NCBI GenBank assembly: GCA_905209725.1
Contig: CAJLTZ010000007.1
Span: 1-44,133 of the forward strand
Length of the DNA: 44,133 nucleotides
Source: an uncultured Muribaculaceae bacterium
Lineage (GTDB): Bacteria; Bacteroidota; Bacteroidia; Bacteroidales; Muribaculaceae
Direction of reading: 5' to 3'
Below the pieces are notes generated by a model that was given only the letters and a program-made list of their open reading frames with translations, was not told the DNA's origin and searched no databases. Of this stretch, positions 8,429-15,378 are shown piece after piece. A program made the position numbers and the translations under genes. Position 1 is the first letter of the stretch, and the number at the start of each line of letters is the position of its first letter.

Positions 8429-8473
8429 AACAAATCCGGGGCATCAAAAAGATGATGTCCCGGAAATTTATTG
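8429..8473. repeat. 45-bp direct repeat, right copy
   Basis: Perfect copy of 6104-6148 in direct orientation, 2325 bp away. Here it lies 18 bp beyond the HIT gene stop, where its CCGGG/CCCGG hairpin can act as the minus-strand terminator of the greA-HIT operon. The position suggests this is the ancestral terminator, duplicated when the protease islet arrived (inference). Confidence 0.9.
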
Positions 8474-8491
8474 GGTTTCGTGTTGAAATGA

Positions 8492-8890
8492 TCAGAAATC
8501 TGCGAAAGCGGCGGCTGTTTTGTCGGCGATTTCCTGCATGCGGGCAGGGTCGGGGTCGGAAATCTTGTGATGGAAATCCATGTCACCCTCCTGCTGGAGC
8601 GGCACAAGGTGGATGTGGGCGTGAGGCACTTCAAGGCCGAGTACCGTGACACCAATCTTTCGGCAAGGCATTACGCTCTTCAGCGCTTTCGCCACCTTCT
8701 TTGCGAAGACAATCATCTCGGCGAGGTCCTCGTCGGAGATATCGAAGATGTAGTCGGTTTCCTTCTTGGGGACAACGAGGGTGTGGCCCCAGTTTACAGG
8801 ATTGATGTCGAGGAATGCGAAGAATTTGTCGTTTTCAGCCACCTTGTAGCAAGGGATTTCGCCGGCGATGATGCGTGAGAAAATAGTCAT
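8492..8890 (-). CDS. HIT family (histidine triad) nucleotide-binding hydrolase
   Basis: 132 aa, full length for a HINT-type protein. The triad HAHIHLVP is at 90-97 with the three His at 90, 92 and 94; His94 is the family's catalytic residue. N-terminal TIFSRIIAGEIPCYKV and INPVNWGHTLVVPK are canonical. It is a cytosolic protein; HINT enzymes hydrolyse nucleoside phosphoramidates and acyl-adenylates. It follows greA by 55 bp, an arrangement common in Bacteroidetes, and probably shares its promoter. Confidence 0.93.
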   Translation of the reverse strand: MTIFSRIIAGEIPCYKVAENDKFFAFLDINPVNWGHTLVVPKKETDYIFDISDEDLAEMIVFAKKVAKALKSVMPCRKIGVTVLGLEVPHAHIHLVPLQQEGDMDFHHKISDPDPARMQEIADKTAAAFADF

Positions 8891-8945
8891 GATATTCCTG
8901 TTTAGTCGGGTTAGAGGAAGATATTGACGGTTTTGGCTGGGAGTG

Positions 8946-9410
8946 TTAGATTTCGATTTTGGTGATTTCGAAATCGAGGATGCCGGCGGGAACCTGCACT
9001 TTCACGCGGTCGCCTACGCGATGGCCGATGAGAGCCTTTGCGATGGGGGTGTTGGAAGCGATTTTCTTCTCCTTGAGGTTGGCCTCGTTTTCGGTCACGA
9101 TGGTATAAGCCATCTCCATGCCGTTGGCGAGATTCTTGATAGTGACCTTATTGAGGAGCTGCACTTCGTCGGTGTTGAGCTTGCTGTCGTCGATGATGCG
9201 GGCGGAAGCCACGAGTTCCTTGAGTTTGGCGATTTTCATCTCGAGCATACCCTGGGCCTCTTTGGCTGCGTCGTATTCGGCATTCTCGGAGAGGTCGCCC
9301 TTGTCGCGTGCCTCGGCGATTGCCTGCTTGATGATGGGGCGCTGCGCTTCGAGTGCCGACAGCTCCTCCATTTTCTTATTGTAACCCTCTTGTGTAAGGT
9401 AAGTAGCCAT
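8946..9410 (-). CDS. greA: Transcription elongation factor GreA
   Basis: 154 aa from MATYLTQEGY at 9410. GreA rescues backtracked RNA polymerase by stimulating transcript cleavage. The N-terminal coiled coil has the GDLSENAEYDAAK tip with acidic residues Asp39 and Glu42 (equivalent to the catalytic pair of enterobacterial GreA). The C-terminal FKBP-like domain shows IGHRVGDRVKVQVPAG. The frame runs 69 codons further upstream, but those lie upstream of the promoter at 9531-9562, so the internal start was chosen. It is the first gene of a greA-HIT operon. The ~113-nt leader contains a terminator-like hairpin (9475-9504). Confidence 0.95.
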   Translation of the reverse strand: MATYLTQEGYNKKMEELSALEAQRPIIKQAIAEARDKGDLSENAEYDAAKEAQGMLEMKIAKLKELVASARIIDDSKLNTDEVQLLNKVTIKNLANGMEMAYTIVTENEANLKEKKIASNTPIAKALIGHRVGDRVKVQVPAGILDFEITKIEI

Positions 9411-9474
9411 AACTTGTATGTGTGTTTGTTTGTTGATTTTACATTTTGGTGATACCGGGTTTTGAGTCGGTATT

Positions 9475-9504
9475 AAAAAATTTTCAGACCCCCGAGCGGG
9501 AGTC
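9475..9504 (-). terminator. Terminator-like hairpin in the greA leader (possible attenuator)
   Basis: On the minus strand GACTCCC and GGGGGTC (within 9504-9487) form a 7-bp stem with one G-U pair and a 4-nt loop, followed by TGAAAATTTTTT (to 9475). This lies inside the transcribed leader, about 20-50 nt after the predicted start site and 65 bp before the greA start codon. It could end transcription early and release a ~50-nt RNA. Confidence 0.55.
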
Positions 9505-9530
9505 CGAAAAAATCCTTTGATTTGATGGTG

Positions 9531-9562
9531 CAAAGTTAAAAAATTAGCGGGTAATGGCCAAA
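9531..9562 (-). promoter_or_regulatory. Bacteroidetes-type promoter for greA
   Basis: On the minus strand TTTG (9562-9559), 20 nt, then TAACTTTG (9538-9531) is a full match to the -33/-7 consensus. The start site is expected near 9524. In the rest of 9563-9754, on the plus strand, I see no recognisable promoter for the small membrane-protein gene. Confidence 0.8.
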
Positions 9563-9754
9563 AATATTCACATTTATTAAAGATGTTTAATAACATATGC
9601 AAAAATCCCAAAACCACATCAGCGCTTCGGGCGTTGATATAATAAAGCTCCTTGAGCGAGGAATCTGCACTGGGGAATGTCGGTTCTGCGAGTGGCCTTC
9701 CGGAGGCGCGAGGAGAAAAAAGAAAGAAATAATAATATCAAAACACATAAAACT

Positions 9755-10021
9755 ATGTCTCAAAGAAATTCCAACGTGGCCGGATCGCTCGGCTTCGTAT
9801 TTGCAGTTCTTGGCGCGGCCTTCTGCTGGCTTCCCTATATCGGGGGCTTCTGCTGGCTGCTTGGCGCCATCTTGTCGTGCGTAGGCCTCAGCGGCCGCGA
9901 CACCACTCTTGCCTGGTGCGGATTCTGGATCTCTCTGGTCTGGATTATCTGTTACTTCATCTTCGGCCTCATCTGGGACACCTACCCTTACCTCACCATC
10001 TATCCCCTCTACTACTGGTAA
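9755..10021 (+). CDS. Small membrane protein, unknown function
   Basis: 88 aa from MSQRNSN at 9755. It is dominated by about three hydrophobic segments (roughly residues 10-24, 27-45 and 53-72) with a short SGRDTT loop, so it is an integral inner-membrane protein. It ends in an unusual Tyr/Pro-rich tail (TYPYLTIYPLYYW). There is a GGAG-like purine stretch well upstream, and the frame could open 26 codons earlier at 9677, but that extension is highly charged and unlikely. It is the only plus-strand gene in the first 33 kb and is followed at once by a strong terminator. It resembles generic small DUF4190-like proteins, but no family is assigned. Confidence 0.7.
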   Translation: MSQRNSNVAGSLGFVFAVLGAAFCWLPYIGGFCWLLGAILSCVGLSGRDTTLAWCGFWISLVWIICYFIFGLIWDTYPYLTIYPLYYW

Positions 10022-10041
10022 AAAGGACAAGAAAGATAAAG

Positions 10042-10072
10042 AAAAGGCTCCGCACATTCGAGGAGCCTTTTC
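10042..10072. terminator. Strong bidirectional intrinsic terminator
   Basis: AAAAGGCTCC (10042-10051) and GGAGCCTTTT (10062-10071) form a perfect 10-bp stem with a 10-nt loop, A-rich before and T-rich after. It can end the plus-strand small membrane-protein transcript and the minus-strand operon that stops at 10118. Confidence 0.92.
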
Positions 10073-10117
10073 TGTTTGTAGGGGATTATTCTTGATTGAG
10101 AATAATTCTGATGAAAT

Positions 10118-13100
10118 TTATTTGCCGGCGGAGATGAGGATGCGACGGGCGGCGCCGTTGCTGCCCTTCACGATGTAGAGACCGGGAGCGAGCGCCTTTA
10201 CAGCCTCGGATGCCTGGCCTTCTGCCACCTTCACGCCTGCAATAGTGTAGATGTTGACGAGAGTGTCGTCGTTGATCTCCTCAATGCACTTCACGCCCGA
10301 CGGGTCGAACTCAAAGCCGGAGAAGCAGAGGTCGTCAAAGAAGGCGAGGTTGGTAGCCTCTGAAGTAGTGTGGCGGAGTGCAATGTAAATCTCCTTGCCT
10401 GCGTATTCGCCGAGGTCCACTTCATAGTGTTTCCAGTTGTCAGCGTCGAGATAGGGAATCTCCTGATTCTTGAGCACAGTGGTGAAGTCGGCTGTGTTCT
10501 CATTGCCGGCAGTGCTTACGAGCACCTCGATGCGATGCTTGGCGCTGGGAAGAACGCTCTGCAGACACTCAAGGTTGCGTGCCCAGAAATCAAACTTGGC
10601 GCTGTCGGAAGCCTTGAGCTTCTGGGAGATAAGCCAGTTGTCGGCACCACGGTTCACGGGGGAAGCGCCTACGAGGGCATACATGCCGCTTACAGGTTTC
10701 ATCATGCCATAGAGGCCATCCTCCTTCGAGTCGCTTTCCACGCTGAAGGCACCCTTCAGTCCGCCTGCATTATAGTGCACCCAGTAGGAGGAGAAATTAT
10801 AGTTCACACCCTTGTCCTCATCGATCATGGAGAAGTCATTGTTCCATTCGTGGTCGAGAGTGTTGGGTTCGAAGCTATAATAGCGGGTATCTCCGGGAAG
10901 AGCCACGCCCTTCACGGGGATCTCGATAGAGCCGGCGCCGAAATTGATGGTCAGCGCATCGTTGATTTCCACGGGTTCAGTTGTGGCGGCTTCGAGAGCG
11001 TCGAAACGAAGAGCGAAAGTCTTGGCCTCACCAGGTTTCACCTCGTCGCCCTTGGCGAGAGTGGTGGTGAAATTGCTCTGCTTGAAGCTTACGTCAGCCA
11101 CTTTCAGAGTCTCGCTGCCCTTGTTGAGAAGGCGGAACACGTCGCCCGAAGAGGCGGCCATGCGGTGGTTCACCTTGCCGAAGTCCCATGTGGAGATATT
11201 CACGATAGCCTTCTGGCCCTGCTTCTCCTCCACTACAATGTGGGTGAGGGCGGCGCCATTGTCCTTATTGCGGTTGAAGCTCTCATGGGTCCAGCGGAAC
11301 CTCACGGTCTTGCCCTTGTAGGCAGAGAGGTCGATCTGCTCGTTGATCCAGAACTTCTTGTCGTCGCTGTCTGCATTCTGGGAGATGGTGCTCAAAGTGG
11401 TCCATTTGCCGTCGGCGAAGATGTCGAAGGTGTTGTTGGCCACGCCATTGTTGGGCTCAACGTTTTTCTTTTCGGCCATGCCTGTGGGGTCGATCTTAAG
11501 GTCGGAAGGATGAGCGTCGCCCCAGATGAAAGAAATCTCCATGGCTGAATCGTCAGGAAGACGGAATTCCTGCGTGGCGATGGCATTGCTGTCGCCCGAC
11601 TCAAGCCACATTGTGGAGAGCACGGCATACTCCTTGCCGTCATTCTTGTAGGGATTCATGGAGTTTACGCTCCAGGTGCGCTTGTAGTTCTGCGATGGAG
11701 TGTTTTCCCAGCCGGTGGGAATCTCATTGCCTGTGAGGGAAGTGAAGTTCTCCTCATACGGATAAGATGTCACGGAGGCATCCTTCTGGGTGGTGAATTT
11801 CCAGGTGGTCACGTCGGTGCTTTCGCCATTGTCGTTGTAAGCAACCACGCGCCAGTTGTAGGAAGTCTCATTCTTGGCCACAGGAATGTCGAAGAAGAGT
11901 TTGCCGCCCACGTCCTGACCGTTCACGAGGTCGTTGGCCTCAGCGTTGGTGCCGACGAATACCTTATAACCCTTTGCAAACTGAGCGGGAGCCCATGCGA
12001 GATGGATGTTGGTGGGAAGGATGTCGGTGGCATTGTTGGCCGGCACGGGATTTGACACTGCACCGGGAGCGCCGTTGATGCCATATACGGAGGGAAGCAC
12101 CACGCGGTCGAGTGTGAAGATTGTGTGCTCCATTGCGCCGTAGTCGTCAGTCTCCACGATAGGATAATACCAGCGCACATAGCAGTTGTCGCCACCCTTG
12201 TCGAGTTCAACCTCTGTGGTGAGCATCTGGTTGAGGTTCTTGTCCTCGGTTACCCATTTCTTTTTCCACGACTTGCCGCCGTCGTAAGATACCTGCATTT
12301 CGATATCATAGTAGGGAGCCTCGTCGCCGTCGTAGTTATTGTAATAAGTGAAGGCCACGGTGCCACCGTTGGTGAGGTCAAGACGCGGTGAGGTAAGATA
12401 GGAATTGGAGTAGCCGCCATCGCAATAAACGGAGTGGTCACCCTCGATGGGACGTGTGGTCCAGTTCCAGCCCTCCGACTTCCATCCTGCGGGAGGATAG
12501 TATGCCTCGAAGCCCTCGAACATGCCACCTTCGGGCACAGCCTTCTTGGTGGCCGAGAGGGCGAGCGTGACGTCACCGCCGTTTGTGTGGAACACTACAT
12601 CGCCCTTGGCGGGAGTGGTCATGGCTGCCGAATAAGCCACCTGGAAATCGAGGCTTTCATAGCGGCCGAGGTTCACATCGGAGGGAGAGAATGTGAGCGA
12701 TACGCCCTGAGGCATGTCGACGCTCTCGATGGTGAGGCCGTCAGTTCCGGTATTGGTCAGCGAAATCACGTCGGAATAGCTTTTCTCACCGATGTATACG
12801 TCGCCATAGTTGAAACTGTTGGTGGAGAGGCGGGGCTGGGGAGTGGTGGCGGGGGTGAATTTCTTCACGGTCACGTCGTCGAGCCAGACGAGGTTGCCCT
12901 CCTCGGTCATCAGTTTGTATACGAAAGCGAGTCGCACCTTGCTTCCCTTGAAGTCGGCGAGGCTCACCTTAGGGGAATAGGGGTTCCAGTTGGTGATGGG
13001 GAACACGCCGATGCCGCTTTCGCGAAGCATCTTCTCATTCTGGATGCTGAAGATGGTTTCGGCACCCTCGAGATTGCCATCCTCCACCACGCGCACCTGC

Positions 13101-13519
13101 AGGTCGTAGCGGCTGCGGTCGTATGCATTCATCGGGCTCACGCGGAATGTGAAGCCGAGTTCATAGGTGTCGTTGAGGTCGAGTTCCGGGGTGAGCAGAA
13201 TCTCCTCACGTGGGCCGCTACCCTTTTCGGGGCTGTCGGCCGTGATGGGACATGTCACCGAAGCGCAGCAGAGACCCGTGATGGTGCTCTTGATTTCAGT
13301 GCCGTCCGGAGATGTGCCGGGTTTTGAATAATAATTGTACCAGTTGTAGGTGGCTTCGGAGCCTTTATAGCCCTTCACCACTTCCCAGCCTGGACCTGCC
13401 GCGACGGGGGTGAGATCCTTTCCGGTGTTGCCAGTCTCGAATCCCTCCTCGAGAATCGTCTGGGCCGACATGGTGCCGGCCGCCAATAGCGCGATTCCTG
13501 CCAGTAAGGTTTTTTTCAT
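10118..13519 (-). CDS. Large secreted multidomain protein (choice-of-anchor J, Hydin-like, Fn3)
   Basis: 1133 aa from MKKTLLAGIALLAAGTMSAQ, an evident signal peptide. Domains read by eye: choice-of-anchor-J/MAM-like (about 25-220); a Hydin/ASPM-like Ig domain (about 225-325); a second J domain (about 330-480); an Fn3 domain (about 485-585); a third J domain (about 590-765); a second Hydin-like domain (about 770-870); a fourth J domain (about 875-1065, with DNWLIS and FFDDLCF motifs). The last ~45 residues are a tail with GLYIVKG and ISAGK. No catalytic domain is visible, so a surface adhesin or glycan/protein-binding role is likely. It is the last gene of a tight operon, starting 22 bp after the 611-aa gene. 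The upstream frame extension (to 13675) overlaps that gene and lacks a signal peptide. Confidence 0.88.
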   Translation of the reverse strand: MKKTLLAGIALLAAGTMSAQTILEEGFETGNTGKDLTPVAAGPGWEVVKGYKGSEATYNWYNYYSKPGTSPDGTEIKSTITGLCCASVTCPITADSPEKGSGPREEILLTPELDLNDTYELGFTFRVSPMNAYDRSRYDLQVRVVEDGNLEGAETIFSIQNEKMLRESGIGVFPITNWNPYSPKVSLADFKGSKVRLAFVYKLMTEEGNLVWLDDVTVKKFTPATTPQPRLSTNSFNYGDVYIGEKSYSDVISLTNTGTDGLTIESVDMPQGVSLTFSPSDVNLGRYESLDFQVAYSAAMTTPAKGDVVFHTNGGDVTLALSATKKAVPEGGMFEGFEAYYPPAGWKSEGWNWTTRPIEGDHSVYCDGGYSNSYLTSPRLDLTNGGTVAFTYYNNYDGDEAPYYDIEMQVSYDGGKSWKKKWVTEDKNLNQMLTTEVELDKGGDNCYVRWYYPIVETDDYGAMEHTIFTLDRVVLPSVYGINGAPGAVSNPVPANNATDILPTNIHLAWAPAQFAKGYKVFVGTNAEANDLVNGQDVGGKLFFDIPVAKNETSYNWRVVAYNDNGESTDVTTWKFTTQKDASVTSYPYEENFTSLTGNEIPTGWENTPSQNYKRTWSVNSMNPYKNDGKEYAVLSTMWLESGDSNAIATQEFRLPDDSAMEISFIWGDAHPSDLKIDPTGMAEKKNVEPNNGVANNTFDIFADGKWTTLSTISQNADSDDKKFWINEQIDLSAYKGKTVRFRWTHESFNRNKDNGAALTHIVVEEKQGQKAIVNISTWDFGKVNHRMAASSGDVFRLLNKGSETLKVADVSFKQSNFTTTLAKGDEVKPGEAKTFALRFDALEAATTEPVEINDALTINFGAGSIEIPVKGVALPGDTRYYSFEPNTLDHEWNNDFSMIDEDKGVNYNFSSYWVHYNAGGLKGAFSVESDSKEDGLYGMMKPVSGMYALVGASPVNRGADNWLISQKLKASDSAKFDFWARNLECLQSVLPSAKHRIEVLVSTAGNENTADFTTVLKNQEIPYLDADNWKHYEVDLGEYAGKEIYIALRHTTSEATNLAFFDDLCFSGFEFDPSGVKCIEEINDDTLVNIYTIAGVKVAEGQASEAVKALAPGLYIVKGSNGAARRILISAGK

Positions 13520-13541
13520 AGCTGTTGATGTTTTATGGTTG

Positions 13542-15377
13542 TTATATGATTTTTTTGCCGGTGCGGGAGATGTAAATGCCTTTGGCGGTGGGGTGCTTGC
13601 CGGCGCGGCGACCGTCAATGGTAAACCATTCAGTGTCCCGGTCGGACGATGCATCGGAATTGTTGGTGATTTCATCTACGCCAGAACCATCCACGAGCGG
13701 GAGCGTGGCGCAGTTGATGATATCGTAATCCTTGAGATTGTCGGCGGTCATGCCGGAGGCATCCTTGGTGAGGATTGCCACAGCGCGGCATTTATGAATG
13801 TTAACTCCGGCTGGAACTACAAAATAGTATTCAGCGTAATAGCGGCCGTTTTCATTCACCACTTTGTCACCCTTGGGATCAGAGAGATAAGAGATAAGGG
13901 TGTTGGAATGGACGTAGTTGTTGTCGTACTGCGCGCTATTCCCTTTCACCACCATCTGTTTGCCCGGAACTTCATCCGATACCACCATCACCGTAAGGGC
14001 AATGTCACCATAGATGGATGCAGCCTCGTCGAGCAATTCACCGGTAATGTCTATCATCGCAGATTGGTGACCGGCACCGGTTTCGACTAACTGACCCATT
14101 TCAATGCCTGCGAAACTTGGAGTGCTCAGGTCCTGACCGGCAATGTCGCAGAGCACCTCGGGCACGATGAATGGCACAGTTTCAAGATACTGGTTCACAT
14201 CGTAGGCGATATATGCTTCGCCGGGATAGTAGGCACGGTTGGCTGTAAAGCAGGGCCATGTGTAGGCATATGTATCGTGAAGCCAGTCGGCACCTTCGGC
14301 GCAGAGAGAGTTGCCGGGACGGAAAGTCTTGACAATCTCCACATTGTCGCCCATCTTATCCTTTACGGCATCAAGGTGTTCATCAAGCATGGCGGTGTAA
14401 TACTGGTCCTGGTCGGCATAGACTTCGAGATACGACTTATTGCGCTGAAGGCTTTTGTCGTAGATGGCGAAACTGGCCGAGTGTTCGGCATTTTCGCCGG
14501 CTGCGATGGCCTGGCCGTTGGCGCGTTCCGCACGAATTGATATGTTGTGGCTTCCGGCTGCAGTGCCTTCCGGAATCTGATACGCATACTCCACACTTAG
14601 TTCCTCTTCGGGCTGAAGGGTGTCGTTGCGCTCTATCATCACCGGCGTGCCATTGTCGAGAGTTACAGCCAACGTAAGTCCCTTGATAGCCTCGCGGCCC
14701 ACATTTTTCAAAATAGAGAAGATCTCTACATTCTCACCGCGCTTTTTATATTTGAAGCCGGTGTCGAAATAGGGGATAGCCACCTTCACGGCCGGCAGCG
14801 CCGAAACGTCCACGATAAGTTGGATGCATAGTTGGCCTGCACCTGTCACGGGCAAGAACTCTCCATCCTGATAGAGGAGGAATGAGTCGGCATATTCGTC
14901 GCCTACGGTGCAGAGTCCACCCTTTTCATTTTCCACCATTTCGGGGGTTTCAGTATAGTCGAAGGCATAGAATAGGGGGGCGGTGCCGGAGATTTCAAAT
15001 CCATCACCATTGAAGAAGAGATTATTCCAGCCCTCGTATATGCGCTGCTTTTGCTCTACGAGTTGCTTTACGTTTCCTTTTTCACCCTCGAGAAGATGGA
15101 AAGTGGATCGTCCGAGGTCGTGAGCAGCCGCCATGCGGATACCCACCACGCGGCAACCTTTGTAAGGTTCGAGCGTAGAGGCCGGGAGCATGGCGCCCAT
15201 TGTGTAGGTGCCGGCTGTGCCTACCATTACATCCGTATAAGTGATAGAGTCTGTAGATGTGAAGCCAAGGGTGCGCTGGTTGGCTCCCAGTCCTCGGTCG
15301 GAACTGTCGACCGCCTGAACAGCCGTCGCAGACATTATCAGTGCGGCAGCCGTTATGATTGATTTGAATATCGTCAT
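13542..15377 (-). CDS. Secreted Omp28-like (thioredoxin-fold) outer-surface protein without CXXC
   Basis: 611 aa, with signal peptide TIFKSIITAAALIMSATAVQA. An N-terminal beta-rich part (about 25-300) includes a CARDB-like segment near 205-290. The C-terminal half resembles Omp28-type proteins: it begins LEVYADQDQYYT where family members usually have FTGxxCxxCP, and continues with YVHSNTLISYL and NIHKCRAVAIL, similar to the conserved YxHNNVLR and CRIVAFV-like segments. The redox Cys pair is absent, so it is probably structural, not a thiol oxidoreductase. It ends with the tail pattern IDGRR...KGIYISRTGKK. Its start lies 1 bp past the stop of the 829-aa gene, implying translational coupling. 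Confidence 0.8.
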   Translation of the reverse strand: MTIFKSIITAAALIMSATAVQAVDSSDRGLGANQRTLGFTSTDSITYTDVMVGTAGTYTMGAMLPASTLEPYKGCRVVGIRMAAAHDLGRSTFHLLEGEKGNVKQLVEQKQRIYEGWNNLFFNGDGFEISGTAPLFYAFDYTETPEMVENEKGGLCTVGDEYADSFLLYQDGEFLPVTGAGQLCIQLIVDVSALPAVKVAIPYFDTGFKYKKRGENVEIFSILKNVGREAIKGLTLAVTLDNGTPVMIERNDTLQPEEELSVEYAYQIPEGTAAGSHNISIRAERANGQAIAAGENAEHSASFAIYDKSLQRNKSYLEVYADQDQYYTAMLDEHLDAVKDKMGDNVEIVKTFRPGNSLCAEGADWLHDTYAYTWPCFTANRAYYPGEAYIAYDVNQYLETVPFIVPEVLCDIAGQDLSTPSFAGIEMGQLVETGAGHQSAMIDITGELLDEAASIYGDIALTVMVVSDEVPGKQMVVKGNSAQYDNNYVHSNTLISYLSDPKGDKVVNENGRYYAEYYFVVPAGVNIHKCRAVAILTKDASGMTADNLKDYDIINCATLPLVDGSGVDEITNNSDASSDRDTEWFTIDGRRAGKHPTAKGIYISRTGKKII

Positions 15378-15378
15378 A

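Noticed and set aside
6104..8473. The repeat-bounded islet as an insertion sequence
   Set aside because: No transposase or terminal inverted repeats; only direct repeats and two cargo-like genes.
9411..9617. Upstream extension of the greA frame
   Set aside because: It lies across and upstream of the consensus promoter at 9531-9562 and is not GreA-like.
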